In this document: piece after piece, positions 24,299 through 34,542 of the stretch | Numbering within the stretch: position 1 is the first letter of the stretch | How the letters are laid out: every line of letters starts with the position of its first letter | DNA from: Halobacillus mangrovi | GTDB taxonomy: Bacteria; Bacillota; Bacilli; Bacillales; Halobacillaceae | Assembly: GCF_002097535.1 (NCBI RefSeq) | Contig: NZ_CP020772.1 | Location: 434,001 to 498,000 of the forward strand | DNA: 64,000 nt | Direction of reading: 5' to 3' | The notes under the pieces: generated by a model | What the model was told of the DNA's origin: nothing | The model's database searches: none | What the model saw: only the letters and a program-made list of their open reading frames with translations | Made by a program: the position numbers and the translations under genes

Positions 24299-24832
24299 TT
24301 AATAACGAGGGTTTACTTCAACGACTTTTTCATCCGCTGATTTTTCTTCTTCCGATGTAGTCAGTTCATCTTTTGCTTCTTTTGCTTTCTCTCCTGCATC
24401 TTGAAGGTCTTCGCCAGCATCTTTCGCCGTTGAGATGATTTCTTCGGATTCTTCTTTAATGTCTTTTGCTCGTTCTGTGATTTCTTTTCCTTGATTGTTC
24501 ATAACATCCTGTACGGTAGCTACAGCCTCATTGATAACGGAAACTGTTTTTCGTACGCGTGTGACAAGGTCATCCTTTTTGCCTGATGGGTCTTCTTTTA
24601 CTTCAGAGGCATAGCCGCTGACGGCATCTTTGGTGGATTTAGATCCATCTTTAAGTCGTCTTCTTTGCTCGGGATCTTTTATTAAAACAAAGGCTCCTCC
24701 AATGAGTGCGCCTGTCAACATAGCTAAAGGAAGCTTTTTACCGCTGCTCTTTCTTTTCGTCGTCTGGGTAGTTTCCGTAGTAGCTGCTGTTTGAGTCGGT
24801 TGAGTTGGTTGTGTCGTTTGTTCGTTTTGCAT
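24299..24832 (-). CDS. YtxH-domain general stress protein
   Basis: A 177-residue protein of the YtxH (GvpP-related) type. A Thr/Gln-rich head is followed by a hydrophobic glycine segment (LPLAMLTGALIGGAFVLI, about 34-51), a basic stop (KDPEQRRRLKDGS) and a long charged, probably coiled-coil tail with many Lys, Glu and Asp. This is a single-pass membrane anchor with a cytoplasmic helical tail. In B. subtilis YtxH belongs to the SigB stress operon ytxGHJ. It is the last gene of a four-gene operon whose first genes are YtxG-like. Confidence 0.85.
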   Translation of the reverse strand: MQNEQTTQPTQPTQTAATTETTQTTKRKSSGKKLPLAMLTGALIGGAFVLIKDPEQRRRLKDGSKSTKDAVSGYASEVKEDPSGKKDDLVTRVRKTVSVINEAVATVQDVMNNQGKEITERAKDIKEESEEIISTAKDAGEDLQDAGEKAKEAKDELTTSEEEKSADEKVVEVNPRY

Positions 24833-24835
24833 AAA

Positions 24836-25054
24836 TCATTTCCCCTTTACTTTAATATTTTCCTCTGCTTCTGCTTTTAAACGCTGTTTAGCAGAATCAT
24901 AGATATGATAATTGGTTTTCCCGCTTTCATAAAGTTCATTCTTCTTACGGTTGTATTTCGTTTTGTAGACAGGTGATTCTTTTTTTAGTTTGTGAACACC
25001 TATCCCGCCTACAATCCCTGCTGCCAAACCAGTAATCCAATCTCTTTTGCTCAT
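24836..25054 (-). CDS. Small hypothetical protein of the YtxG/YtxH-like operon
   Basis: A 72-residue basic protein. Residues 6-19 (WITGLAAGIVGGIG) form a short glycine-rich hydrophobic segment, the rest is Lys/Glu-rich and probably helical, so it may be a shortened YtxH-like anchor. It overlaps the upstream DUF948 gene by four bases (ATGA) and lies three bases before the YtxH-like start, which supports it as a real, co-translated gene. No family is recognised. Confidence 0.75.
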   Translation of the reverse strand: MSKRDWITGLAAGIVGGIGVHKLKKESPVYKTKYNRKKNELYESGKTNYHIYDSAKQRLKAEAEENIKVKGK

Positions 25055-25500
25055 CGTGTCTGACTTTCCAATTGGACGGATTTCAAGGCTTTGCGTTTTT
25101 GCATGAGGTAATAGGAGAGAGCAAGAGCACCGTATATGCCTCGCCAGCCTTCTTCATTGATCTTCTGCTCTCCTTCATGAGTGCTCTGTTTGACAGAATA
25201 GGTCATGTCGACAAGCGATGAAGTCAGTTTCCTGGAGGATTCTCCAATATCTCCAACGATGTAGAAAAGAGGGCTTAGTGCTCGGATCTTTTCGTTGACA
25301 TCTGCAAGCGTGTCGTTACTATTGTGTAAAACGTTTGATGTTTCTTTCATAACTGAGTCAAGTTGATCAGGAAGCTGGTCAACGGTTTTGCGGACTCCCC
25401 CAAGCACGTTAGCCAGATTATTTAAAGCTTTAATGAGAAAAATGGATACGATCGCAAAAGCGATGCCGATGATAAGTACTCCTATTCCTAGATAATCCAT
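25051..25500 (-). CDS. DUF948 (YtxG-like) membrane protein, second copy
   Basis: A 149-residue protein with one N-terminal membrane segment (IGVLIIGIAFAIVSIFLI) and a long helical domain (TVDQLPDQLDSVMKETSNVL) typical of DUF948/YtxG, which looks like methyl-accepting-protein-type coiled coil. It is paralogous to the gene upstream; both are in the same operon. Function is unknown, probably envelope stress. The C-terminus (YYLMQKRKALKSVQ) is basic. Confidence 0.83.
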   Translation of the reverse strand: MDYLGIGVLIIGIAFAIVSIFLIKALNNLANVLGGVRKTVDQLPDQLDSVMKETSNVLHNSNDTLADVNEKIRALSPLFYIVGDIGESSRKLTSSLVDMTYSVKQSTHEGEQKINEEGWRGIYGALALSYYLMQKRKALKSVQLESQTR

Positions 25501-25518
25501 TCGTTTAACCTCGCTTTC

Positions 25519-25938
25519 CTATTTTGATTTTTTAGATTTAAACCTTAAGTATAGCTCTATAGCTGCATCTCCCCATCGCATCGCCTTGGCGACTTGGTCA
25601 TCAGACTTATCGGAAGCGTGAGCGACGCTTTCTGCCATTCCTTGCAGCGTATTGTTGACGTTCCCCATAGTAGAGCCCATATGGTTGAGCGAGTCAACAA
25701 ATCCATTGAGGGATTGGGTCTTTTGCTGAACATCATCAGCAATCGTATTTGTCTTTTTCAATAGACTTTCAGATTCTGTAGTGATGCCCTGTATCTGTCC
25801 CTCTACTTTTTCAAGTGTATTAGAGACACTGCTCATCGTACTTGATGCTGCTTTTAATGTTTTTACGACGAAAATTGCGATAAATGCGAAAGCAATCGCA
25901 ATAATGAGTAAACTGATTCCCGCTAATGACATTACCAT
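25519..25938 (-). CDS. DUF948 (YtxG-like) membrane protein, first copy
   Basis: A 139-residue protein with an N-terminal membrane segment (GISLLIIAIAFAFIAIFVV) and a Ser/Thr/Gln-rich helical region with heptad spacing (EGQIQGITTESESLLKKTN), the DUF948 pattern. It is the first gene of the four-gene operon. A SigB-like promoter (GTTTCA-N14-TGGTAT on the minus strand) lies about 27 bp before the ATG, matching the known SigB control of ytxG in B. subtilis. Having two tandem DUF948 genes is less common than one. Confidence 0.83.
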   Translation of the reverse strand: MVMSLAGISLLIIAIAFAFIAIFVVKTLKAASSTMSSVSNTLEKVEGQIQGITTESESLLKKTNTIADDVQQKTQSLNGFVDSLNHMGSTMGNVNNTLQGMAESVAHASDKSDDQVAKAMRWGDAAIELYLRFKSKKSK

Positions 25939-25964
25939 TCACCTCTTTATTCGTTTAGTTTGCT

Positions 25965-25990
25965 ATACCACTAACCATTTTAAATGAAAC
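25965..25990 (-). promoter_or_regulatory. SigB-like promoter of the YtxG/YtxH-like operon
   Basis: On the minus strand GTTTCA (25985-25990), 14-bp spacer, TGGTAT (25965-25970); consensus GTTTAA-N12-14-GGGTAT, one mismatch in each hexamer. It is the only SigB-like pair in front of these stress-type genes. Confidence 0.5.
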
Positions 25991-26022
25991 ACAAAACAAA
26001 TGAGACTATCTTCCTTTTTCTG

Positions 26023-26039
26023 TCACCTCAGGTCATCCA
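26023..26039 (+). repeat. Dispersed CCACCTCAGGTCAT repeat, copy 2
   Basis: TCACCTCAGGTCATCCA, one change from copy 1 at 5031. It lies in the 369-bp region between the YtxG-like and glgB promoters. No second arm is present, so it cannot form the hairpin of copy 1. Confidence 0.6.
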
Positions 26040-26103
26040 TATTTTGTAAAACATTAAAGTGGTAAATTTTTGTATTCAAACAGGTTTAACTCATTCGATT
26101 TGG

Positions 26104-26117
26104 TGATAACGCTTACA
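26104..26117 (+). promoter_or_regulatory. cre-like box upstream of glgB
   Basis: TGATAACGCTTACA matches 13 of 14 positions of the CcpA consensus TGWAANCGNTNWCA. It is 191 bp before the glgB start; a TATAAT at 26284-26289 close to the gene could be the promoter -10, and no good -35 was found. In the rest of this 369-bp gap no gene is seen. Confidence 0.45.
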
Positions 26118-26307
26118 ATAACTGCGTTTGTTCCAGATATAACCTTTGCTACAAATTTTTCAGATATTAGACAATAATCGACAAAACTTTTCAGAAAATT
26201 TATAGGATTTCTAATTGTAAAAGGACTACTGTGATTTTATGATAAATATAAGAGACATCACAGTATGTCAAATTTTATAGAAATATAATCCATAGAGGAG
26301 TGGTGGC

Positions 26308-28227
26308 GTGGTCAATAATACAACACTAGAACATGACATTTATTTATTTCATCAGGGAAACCTCCGATACAGTTATAAGCTTCTCGGAGCACACCCAGAC
26401 ACTCAAGATGGAGAACAAGGCATCCGTTTTGCAGTCTGGGCTCCGAATGCCAAGCAAGTAAGCGTTGTTGGTGATTTCAATCAATGGGATGGAAGAGAGC
26501 ATCCGATGGAAAGATTCAATGACAACGGTATATGGATGACGTTCATTCCTAACCTTGATCAAGGAACCATTTATAAGTATGAGATTTTGACCCCTCATGG
26601 TCACCTGCGCTTGAAAGCAGACCCTTATGCTTTTTCTAGCGAGTTACGCCCCGAGACGGCCTCTGTGGTCCACCCGCTGGACAATTATACATGGAGTGAT
26701 GATGAATGGATGAGAGAGCGCAAGGCGAAAAATCCCTACGAATCGCCAATGTCCATTTATGAGATTCACTTAGGTTCATGGAAATATATTGAACCGGAAG
26801 TCTTCTATAATTTCCGTGAATATGCCGAGTGGGTTATTCCTTACGTCAAAAACCTCGGTTATACACATATCGAACTTCTCCCCATTATGGAACACCCCTT
26901 TGATCGGTCCTGGGGATACCAAATTACCGGCTATTATTCCGTAACTGCACGATATGGATCGCCGGATGACTTTAAATACTTCGTTGACCAGTGTCACCAA
27001 AACGGCCTCGGTGTCATTTTGGACTGGGTTCCAGGACATTTCTGTAAAGATGAGCACGGCTTAAGACGTTTTGATGGTGAAGCTCTGTATGAATATGAAA
27101 ACCCTAGCAAGGCAGAGAAGACCCAGTGGGGTACGTTAACTTTTGATTTTGGTAGAAATGAGGTTCAGAGTTTCTTAACCTCAAACGCAATCTACTGGCT
27201 GAAAGAATATCACCTCGATGGACTTCGTGTAGATGCCGTTGCAAGCATGCTTTACCTTGACTTTGGTAAAGAAGAAGGCGAATGGGAGCTGAATGAATAC
27301 GGTGGAAGAGAAAATCTCGAAGCTGTCGAGTTCATTAAGAAAATGAACGAAGCCATATTCGAGGAAATCCCTGACACCTTGATGATGGCAGAAGAGTCCA
27401 CATCCTGGCCATTAGTCAGTGCTCCGACTTATATCGGAGGACTTGGCTTCAACTACAAATGGAACATGGGATGGATGAATGACATGCTTAAGTACATTGA
27501 AATGGATCCAATCCATCGGAAGTACCACCATAATTTGATTACTTTTTCATTGATGTATGCCTACTCTGAAAACTTTGTATTACCGATTTCTCATGATGAA
27601 GTCGTTCATGGTAAGAAATCGTTATTAAATAAAATGCCAGGCGATTATTGGCAGAAATTTGCAAACTTAAGGGCATTTCTTGCCTATATGTATGCTCACC
27701 CTGGTAAAAAACTATTATTTATGGGAGGTGAATTCGGTCAATTCGATGAGTGGAAGGATTTAGAGGATCTAGACTGGGAACTGTTAGATTACGACTCTCA
27801 CAACAACACGTTGAATTACGTTAAACAGCTGCATCAACTCTATAGAGATACGCCAGCTTTATGGGAGTTGGATCATAAGGAAGAAGGATTCTTCTGGATC
27901 GATCCTAATAACTATGAGCAAAGCATTGTTTCATTTGCACGCAATAGTCGGACTTCAAATGACCAACTAATTGTCGTATGTAATTTCACACCACAAGTTT
28001 ACCACGACTATAAAGTAGGGGTGCCGAAACATGGCTCATACAAAGAAATATTCTCGAGCGATGCGGAACAATACGGAGGTTCTGGGCAAACGAACGGGTT
28101 GCCTTTACACACGATCCCTGAGCCTTGGCAAGGGCAAGATCAGCATATAACCATGACGATTCCCCCGCTCGGTGTGAGCTTCTTGAAGAGAACTTCAGTA
28201 TCTAAGGAGGAGAATCATGAAAAATAA
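26308..28227 (+). CDS. glgB: 1,4-alpha-glucan branching enzyme
   Basis: Transfers alpha-1,4 chains to alpha-1,6 positions during glycogen synthesis. The 639-residue protein has an N-terminal CBM48 ([20 protein letters not shown]), then a GH13 barrel with WVPGHF (240-245), [12 protein letters not shown] with nucleophile Asp309, MMAEEST with Glu362, and LPISHDEV with Asp430. It starts at GTG 26308, seven bases after GAGGAG. It opens the glycogen operon and overlaps glgC by 11 bases. A cre-like box upstream suggests catabolite control. Confidence 0.97.
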   Translation: MVNNTTLEHDIYLFHQGNLRYSYKLLGAHPDTQDGEQGIRFAVWAPNAKQVSVVGDFNQWDGREHPMERFNDNGIWMTFIPNLDQGTIYKYEILTPHGHLRLKADPYAFSSELRPETASVVHPLDNYTWSDDEWMRERKAKNPYESPMSIYEIHLGSWKYIEPEVFYNFREYAEWVIPYVKNLGYTHIELLPIMEHPFDRSWGYQITGYYSVTARYGSPDDFKYFVDQCHQNGLGVILDWVPGHFCKDEHGLRRFDGEALYEYENPSKAEKTQWGTLTFDFGRNEVQSFLTSNAIYWLKEYHLDGLRVDAVASMLYLDFGKEEGEWELNEYGGRENLEAVEFIKKMNEAIFEEIPDTLMMAEESTSWPLVSAPTYIGGLGFNYKWNMGWMNDMLKYIEMDPIHRKYHHNLITFSLMYAYSENFVLPISHDEVVHGKKSLLNKMPGDYWQKFANLRAFLAYMYAHPGKKLLFMGGEFGQFDEWKDLEDLDWELLDYDSHNNTLNYVKQLHQLYRDTPALWELDHKEEGFFWIDPNNYEQSIVSFARNSRTSNDQLIVVCNFTPQVYHDYKVGVPKHGSYKEIFSSDAEQYGGSGQTNGLPLHTIPEPWQGQDQHITMTIPPLGVSFLKRTSVSKEENHEK

Positions 28228-29377
28228 ACAGTGTGTAGCGATGCTTTTAGCTGGTGGACAAGGAACCAGACTGAAATCACTAACCAAACAGATAGCAAAA
28301 CCTGCCGTTTACTTTGGCGGCAAGTACCGAATCATCGACTTTCCACTAAGTAACTGCGCCAACTCTGGCATTGATACAGTGGGTGTTTTAACACAGTATG
28401 AACCGCTGATCCTCAATGATTATATCGGAATTGGGGACACGTGGGATCTTGATCGTAAATTTGGAGGTGTATCTGTACTTCCACCGTTTATGCAGGCTGA
28501 AGGCGGAGGCTGGTACACAGGTACAGCGAATGCGATTTACCGTAATCTGAAATTCTTAAATCAATATGATCCTGAACACGTTCTTGTCTTATCAGGCGAT
28601 CATATTTACAAAATGGACTACAGCGAAATGCTCGATTATCATATCGGCTCTGGAGCGGACGCGACCATCTCCGTCATTGAAGTTCCGTGGGAAGATGCGA
28701 GCCGCTTTGGCATCATGAATACGGACGATGGCGGTCGTATTGTCGAATTTGATGAAAAACCTGAAAAACCGAAGAGCAACCTGGCATCGATGGGTGTCTA
28801 CATTTTCCGCTGGGATGTGCTGAAACAGTACTTGATCGAAGATGCGGAAAAAGAAGACTCCTCTCATGACTTCGGGAAAGATATCATTCCTGCTCTTCTT
28901 TACGACTATAAAAAACTAATGGCTTTCACGTTTGAAGGTTACTGGAAAGATGTTGGTACAGTAGACAGCCTTTGGGAAGCCAATATGGATCTACTGAAGA
29001 AGGAACCGGAATTGAACCTTAATGACCATACGTGGCGCATGTATTCAAAAAATCCTAACCAGCCGCCGCAATATATCGCTCCACAGGCAACGGTGAATAA
29101 TGCGTTGATCAACGAAGGGTGCCGCATATACGGAACTGTCGATACGTCGATTATCTTTTATGGCGTACATGTCGATGAGTCTTCCGTTGTAAAGGATTCA
29201 GTCATCATGCCTGATGTGAAGATTGGTAAAAACGTTAAAATCCATCGTGCGATCATTGCAAAAGGAACGGTTGTTGAAGATGGCGCTGTTATTGGCGATC
29301 CATCACCAGACAGTGAGATTACCTTAGTGGCAGAACAAGGAAGTGTACTGGCAAGCAGCTACGCAACTAACAGTTAA
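28217..29377 (+). CDS. glgC: Glucose-1-phosphate adenylyltransferase
   Basis: Makes ADP-glucose from ATP and glucose-1-phosphate, the committed step of glycogen synthesis. 386 residues. Catalytic-type motifs are intact: [20 protein letters not shown] with GGxGTRL and the following Lys, [14 protein letters not shown], and [12 protein letters not shown]; a left-handed beta-helix of hexapeptide type ends the protein. Overlap with glgB and the 12-bp gap to glgD show tight operon structure. With GlgD it should form a heterotetramer, as in B. subtilis and Geobacillus. Confidence 0.97.
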   Translation: MKNKQCVAMLLAGGQGTRLKSLTKQIAKPAVYFGGKYRIIDFPLSNCANSGIDTVGVLTQYEPLILNDYIGIGDTWDLDRKFGGVSVLPPFMQAEGGGWYTGTANAIYRNLKFLNQYDPEHVLVLSGDHIYKMDYSEMLDYHIGSGADATISVIEVPWEDASRFGIMNTDDGGRIVEFDEKPEKPKSNLASMGVYIFRWDVLKQYLIEDAEKEDSSHDFGKDIIPALLYDYKKLMAFTFEGYWKDVGTVDSLWEANMDLLKKEPELNLNDHTWRMYSKNPNQPPQYIAPQATVNNALINEGCRIYGTVDTSIIFYGVHVDESSVVKDSVIMPDVKIGKNVKIHRAIIAKGTVVEDGAVIGDPSPDSEITLVAEQGSVLASSYATNS

Positions 29378-29389
29378 GAGGAGGATTCC

Positions 29390-30496
29390 ATGGACCGTAT
29401 AGCAGGAATTATCAATTTAGACCACGAACAAGATGTATTAGATGAGCTGACTTATTTCCGGTGCGGAGCTGCTGTTCCGTTTGCAGGCCGTTATCGAATG
29501 ATCGATTTTGCGATTTCTAACATGACGAACGCTAGGATCGAATCCGTGGCGGTTTTCGCTCGACGTAAATATCGTTCACTGATGGACCACCTGGAACAAG
29601 GGAAGGCGTGGGATCTTGACCGTAAGTTTGGAGGATTGTTCATCCTTCCTCCTGACTGGAACGATCCGACGGATATTTCACGAGGCGACCTTCAGCATTT
29701 TCACAACAACATCGATTTTATTAACCGGACATTAGCTAACTATATCCTTGTATCAGGGTCTCAAAATATTTGTAATATCAACTACCAGGATGTCCTTGCT
29801 GAGCACAAAGAGTCAGGGGCTGATGTGACGGTCGTCTATAAGAAAGTCGATGAGCTGTATCCTGAACACGATCGTGCCCATAAACTGGATATTGATGAGA
29901 ATAATAGAGTCACAGCCATTCACAATGATCAGCATAACTCAAATGTTTATATGGATATGTATATCATCGATAAGAATGTACTGCATGACTTGATTGATGA
30001 GTGTATTGCTCACGGCTGTACTCACTTTTTCCTTGATGGAATTAAAGGGAAGCTTCCAGACATTAATATTAATGCTTATGAATATACGGGGGCGCACGCG
30101 TTAATCAATTCTATTGAAAGCTACTATCGTAATAGTTCTAAGCTTTTGGATCCGGAAGAGCAGGAAAGATTCTTCAAAGAAGATAACCCGATCTACACGA
30201 AAGTGAAAAACGAAGCCCCTTCTAAATATTTGACTACATCTAATGTAACGAACACACTCGTTGCCAATGGTTGTATCATTGAAGGGCATGTTGAGGACAG
30301 TATCTTGTTTAGAGGTGTGAAGGTAGCTGAGGGAGCTGTCGTTAAGAACTCCATCATCATGCAGCGTTGTGAAATTGACAGTAACGCGGTGCTGGAGAAT
30401 GTCATTTTAGATAAAGATTGTTCGATTTCTGAGGGACGCACGTTAATCGGTGCACCTGAGAAACCTTATGTAGTTCCAAAACGAAAAACAATGTGA
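29390..30496 (+). CDS. glgD: ADP-glucose pyrophosphorylase regulatory subunit
   Basis: A 368-residue GlgC paralogue lacking the catalytic loop: the N-terminus MDRIAGIINLDHEQDVLDEL replaces the GGxGTRL nucleotide motif, while GRYRMIDFAISNMTNARIES and the C-terminal beta-helix are kept. Such GlgD subunits enhance the activity and change the regulation of GlgC. GAGGAGG precedes the ATG. A hairpin 37 bp after the stop (30533-30571) may partly separate glgD from glgA transcription. Confidence 0.95.
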   Translation: MDRIAGIINLDHEQDVLDELTYFRCGAAVPFAGRYRMIDFAISNMTNARIESVAVFARRKYRSLMDHLEQGKAWDLDRKFGGLFILPPDWNDPTDISRGDLQHFHNNIDFINRTLANYILVSGSQNICNINYQDVLAEHKESGADVTVVYKKVDELYPEHDRAHKLDIDENNRVTAIHNDQHNSNVYMDMYIIDKNVLHDLIDECIAHGCTHFFLDGIKGKLPDININAYEYTGAHALINSIESYYRNSSKLLDPEEQERFFKEDNPIYTKVKNEAPSKYLTTSNVTNTLVANGCIIEGHVEDSILFRGVKVAEGAVVKNSIIMQRCEIDSNAVLENVILDKDCSISEGRTLIGAPEKPYVVPKRKTM

Positions 30497-30532
30497 TGGA
30501 GACCTTTTGATAAGGTATCCATGAACGAAGAT

Positions 30533-30571
30533 AAAGGGACTGTCTGAACCGATTTTTCTGGCAGTCCTTTT
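30533..30571 (+). terminator. Possible attenuating terminator between glgD and glgA
   Basis: An 8-bp core stem (GGACTGTC with GGCAGTCC, one G.U pair) with flanking A and T pairs and a TTTTATC tail. It lies within the glg operon, so it may set the ratio of synthesis genes to later genes rather than end the transcript. Confidence 0.55.
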
Positions 30572-30623
30572 ATCTTACTAGAGTTTAGTGATGTGTTGCA
30601 CATAATTAAAGGAGTGAGAAATA

Positions 30624-32054
30624 GTGAACGTATTGATGATTGGATCAGAATGTACCCCTTTTATTAAAACAGGAGGGCTTGCCGATGTATTAGGATCTCT
30701 GCCACAAGCCCTTAAGGAGCAGGGAGTCGATGTCCGCGTTGTTCTACCAAAATATGAAAATATGGATGACCATTGGAAAATGCAATTGACCCACCTGGAT
30801 GAACTGAACGTGCAGATGGGATGGCGGAACCAATATGCTGGCGTGGAATATATAGAATACGAAGGAATACCAGTCTACTTTATTGACAACGAGTATTATT
30901 TTAAACGTTCAAATCTGTATGGATATGATGACGAAGCCGAACGATTTGTCTTTTTCAACAGAGCGATCATGGAGATGGTGGTTGGTATGGACTGGCGTCC
31001 TGACGTCCTTCATTGTCATGATTGGCAAACGGGATTGATTCCTGCTTTTCTACATACACATTATAAAGATGTAGAGAAACTTCAAGGGGTAAAGACCGTT
31101 TTCACGATTCATAACTTAAAATACCAAGGTGTTTTCGCACGATCCGTATTACATGATTTGATGGACTACGATGAGGGTATGTTTAGAGATGACACCTTCG
31201 AATTTTTCGGTGACATTAATTTTATGAAAGGTGCACTGAATTTCTCAGATTTTATTACGACTGTAAGCGAAACTTATGCAAATGAGATTCAAACTCCTTA
31301 TTTTGGGGAAAACCTAGACGGAGTTCTAAGAAAACGCTCCAATGAGTTAATTGGAATCGTCAATGGGATCAATGATCAAAATTATAATCCTTTAAAGGAC
31401 GAAGCTCTTGCATTTCCTTACCGTACTTCCTTGATCAAGAAGGCGCAGAATAAAATGTGGCTTCAGGAGCAATTAGGATTACCGGTAAGAAAAGATGTAC
31501 CTATGATTGGCATCGTTTCCAGACTAGTAGAACAAAAGGGATTCGATCTTATTGGACGTGTCATTGATGAACTTTTGTATCATGATGATGTGCAAGTGGT
31601 ATTGCTTGGTACAGGAGAATATCAATATGAACAGATGCTGCAATGGGCGCAGGATAGACATCCAGATAAAATGTCTACGAATATCCGATTCTCTGAACCT
31701 TTCTCCCGTCAAATCTACGCGGCAAGCGACTTCTTCCTTATGCCTTCGAGATTCGAACCATGCGGTATTGGGCAATTGATTGCTCTAAGATATTTAGCTG
31801 CTCCGATTGTTCGTGAAACAGGCGGACTTGCGGATACGGTAATTCCTTTCAATGAGGAAACTGGTGAGGGGAACGGGTTCACTTTTGATAATTACAACGC
31901 TCATGACATGCTCTATACAATCCGACGAGGAATCGAATTCTATCATGAACCTGCTGCTTGGCAAAAACTAGTGAAAAATATTTGCAAGAGTAAGTTCACA
32001 TGGAAGGACTCTGCTGATCAGTATATGGATTTATATGAATCTATGTTTCAATAG
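30624..32054 (+). CDS. glgA: Glycogen synthase (ADP-glucose dependent, GT5)
   Basis: Adds glucose from ADP-glucose to the glycogen chain. 476 residues, the normal bacterial length. The KTGGLADVLG motif (Lys15) binding ADP-glucose is at the N-terminus, HCHDWQTGLIPA and TIHNLKYQG follow, and SRFEPCGIGQ and RETGGLADTV form the C-terminal active-site loop. The start is GTG 30624 behind AAAGGAGTG. Fourth gene of the operon, 127 bp after glgD. Confidence 0.97.
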   Translation: MNVLMIGSECTPFIKTGGLADVLGSLPQALKEQGVDVRVVLPKYENMDDHWKMQLTHLDELNVQMGWRNQYAGVEYIEYEGIPVYFIDNEYYFKRSNLYGYDDEAERFVFFNRAIMEMVVGMDWRPDVLHCHDWQTGLIPAFLHTHYKDVEKLQGVKTVFTIHNLKYQGVFARSVLHDLMDYDEGMFRDDTFEFFGDINFMKGALNFSDFITTVSETYANEIQTPYFGENLDGVLRKRSNELIGIVNGINDQNYNPLKDEALAFPYRTSLIKKAQNKMWLQEQLGLPVRKDVPMIGIVSRLVEQKGFDLIGRVIDELLYHDDVQVVLLGTGEYQYEQMLQWAQDRHPDKMSTNIRFSEPFSRQIYAASDFFLMPSRFEPCGIGQLIALRYLAAPIVRETGGLADTVIPFNEETGEGNGFTFDNYNAHDMLYTIRRGIEFYHEPAAWQKLVKNICKSKFTWKDSADQYMDLYESMFQ

Positions 32055-32078
32055 CAGAGGTGATAGGAGGAAATCATA

Positions 32079-34523
32079 ATGGTGATGTTCAGCGACAAAG
32101 AGGAATTTAAGCAGGCGTTTACATCAAAGATTGAAACAGAGCTGGGAAAGACAATTGAAACGGCAACGGAGTTTGATTCTTATCGGGCACTTGGAGCACT
32201 CGTGAAGGATAGGATCAGTGAGAATTGGCTGAATACTGAACGCTACTACAAGGAGAATAAGACAAAGCAAGTCTATTATTTTTCAATGGAATTTTTGATG
32301 GGACGTTTACTAGGAAACAATTTGCTTAATATGGAGATTCTTTCACTCGTGGATGAGGGCTTGAAAGATTTGGGTTTATCCTTGTCTGAGCTTGAAGAGG
32401 AGGAAAATGACCCTGGCCTTGGTAATGGTGGATTAGGACGCTTAGCGGCTTGTTTTTTAGATTCGCTAGCTTCCTTGGAGTTGGCTGGACATGGTTATGG
32501 CATGCGGTACAAGTATGGCATGTTCGATCAGCGAATAATCGATGGGGAGCAAGTCGAGCTTCCAGATTATTGGCTGTCCAAAGATTTTATTTGGGAGGTT
32601 CGCCGACCGGAAGACTCTATCGATGTTAAATTTGGAGGTTACGTATACTCCGACAAAGATGCTAATGGGAAGTTGAATTTCAAATATAAAGATTATGAGC
32701 AAGTGAGTGCTGTCCCTTACGATGTGCCTGTTGTCGGCTACAATAATGAGACGGTCAATACGCTTCGCTTATGGTCTGCAGAACCTACAGCCGAAGATAC
32801 GCTGGCAAGAGCGGAGAATGAAAAGGAATTCGGGCATTTTTTAAATCATAAGCGATCTTTAGAGTCGATTTCCGAGTTCTTGTACCCAGACGATTCCAAC
32901 GAAGAAGGAAAACGTCTGCGTCTGAAGCAAGAGTATTTTCTAGTATCTGCTGGAGTTCAGTCGGTCGTTCGATCCTTTGAAGCATTAGAGTTGCCATGGT
33001 CGTCCTTCCCTGATCAAGTGGCTCTTCATATTAACGATACTCACCCAGCATTAGTCATTCCAGAATTAATGCGCATTCTGATGGATGAAAAAGGTATCGG
33101 CTGGGAAGAGGCATGGGATATTACGCAATCATCCGTTTCTTATACGAACCATACAACGTTAAGTGAAGCGCTAGAATCATGGCCGGTGGAGATGGTTCGT
33201 TCCTTGCTGCCGCGCATTTTTATGATCATAGATGAAATTAATGAGCGGTTCTGTCAGGAATTGTGGCGTACGTATCCGGGTGACTTTGACCGGATTGCTG
33301 ACCTTGCCATCGTAGCAGACGGACAAGTGAAAATGGCTCACCTTTCCATTGTCGGAAGCCACAGTGTAAATGGTGTGGCAAGACTCCACACGGAAATTTT
33401 GAAAAAACGTGAAATGAAAAGGTTTTATGATACATTCCCAGAGCGTTTTAACAATAAAACAAACGGAATCACGCACAGAAGATGGCTGATGCATGCGAAT
33501 CAGCCGCTTGCTTCGGCAATTACGGAGGCTATTGGAGACAAGTGGATCGAACAGCCTAAATTGTTGAATAATCTTTTAGATAAGAAAGATGATTTAGCCT
33601 TTTTAGACCGTTTGGATGACATTAAACAAAAGAACAAGCGGGACCTGGCTGACTGGGTCCACCAAACCCAGGGGATTGCTGTCGACCCGAATTCTATTTT
33701 TGATGTCCATATTAAACGACTTCACGGATATAAGCGACAATTGCTTAATGCCCTTCATATCATGCATTTATATAACGAATTAAAGTCGCATCCAACGATG
33801 GATATGGTCCCAAGAACCTTTTTCTTCGGTGCAAAAGCAGCGTCCAGTTATTATTTCGCAAAGAAAGTTATCCAGCTTATTAACCGGATTGCCCATGTGA
33901 TCAACAACGACCCGGATGTCAACGACAAAATGAAAGTCGTATTCTTACCGAACTATTCTGTATCCATTGCTGAACGGGTCATTCCTGCCAGTAATGTCAG
34001 TGAACAGATCTCGACAGCGAGTAAGGAAGCCTCGGGAACGGGGAATATGAAATTTATGATGAATGGTGCGGTCACTGTCGGCACAATGGACGGCGCAAAT
34101 GTGGAGATTCATGAGCTTGTCGGAGACGACAACATTTATACATTTGGATTAAGCTCTGACGAAGTGCTGGAATATTACCGCAACGGCGGTTATTCATCCA
34201 AGCAAATTTATGATCAGGATGAACGTGTTCGTCATACGCTGGATCAATTAATTCACTACAGTCCTTTTTCAAAAGGGGAAACACAGTTTCAAGATATTTA
34301 CGACGCTCTCGTTCACCATAATGATGAATACTTTGTATTGAAAGATTTTGCTGATTATATTCTTGCGCAAAAACGTATCAGTCAGGATTTTGAGAAAAAA
34401 CGCCAATGGAATTTAAAGAGTCTTATAAACATCGCTCAATCTGGTAAATTCTCAAGTGACCGTACGATTCAAGAATATGCATCGGATATATGGAAAATCC
34501 AAAAGGTTCGTACGTTAAAGTGA
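32079..34523 (+). CDS. glgP: Glycogen phosphorylase (GT35)
   Basis: Releases glucose-1-phosphate from glycogen with phosphate and pyridoxal phosphate. 814 residues. The PLP-bearing Lys658 is in EASGTGNMKFMMNGAVTVG; NDPGLGNGGLGRLAACFLDS, a family block near residue 110, and LHINDTHPAL are also present. GGAGG eight bases before ATG 32079 supports this start. It follows glgA by 24 bp, as in B. subtilis glgBCDAP, placing synthesis and breakdown in one transcript. Confidence 0.97.
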   Translation: MVMFSDKEEFKQAFTSKIETELGKTIETATEFDSYRALGALVKDRISENWLNTERYYKENKTKQVYYFSMEFLMGRLLGNNLLNMEILSLVDEGLKDLGLSLSELEEEENDPGLGNGGLGRLAACFLDSLASLELAGHGYGMRYKYGMFDQRIIDGEQVELPDYWLSKDFIWEVRRPEDSIDVKFGGYVYSDKDANGKLNFKYKDYEQVSAVPYDVPVVGYNNETVNTLRLWSAEPTAEDTLARAENEKEFGHFLNHKRSLESISEFLYPDDSNEEGKRLRLKQEYFLVSAGVQSVVRSFEALELPWSSFPDQVALHINDTHPALVIPELMRILMDEKGIGWEEAWDITQSSVSYTNHTTLSEALESWPVEMVRSLLPRIFMIIDEINERFCQELWRTYPGDFDRIADLAIVADGQVKMAHLSIVGSHSVNGVARLHTEILKKREMKRFYDTFPERFNNKTNGITHRRWLMHANQPLASAITEAIGDKWIEQPKLLNNLLDKKDDLAFLDRLDDIKQKNKRDLADWVHQTQGIAVDPNSIFDVHIKRLHGYKRQLLNALHIMHLYNELKSHPTMDMVPRTFFFGAKAASSYYFAKKVIQLINRIAHVINNDPDVNDKMKVVFLPNYSVSIAERVIPASNVSEQISTASKEASGTGNMKFMMNGAVTVGTMDGANVEIHELVGDDNIYTFGLSSDEVLEYYRNGGYSSKQIYDQDERVRHTLDQLIHYSPFSKGETQFQDIYDALVHHNDEYFVLKDFADYILAQKRISQDFEKKRQWNLKSLINIAQSGKFSSDRTIQEYASDIWKIQKVRTLK

Positions 34524-34542
34524 TGGTTTAGGGGGTCTTCAA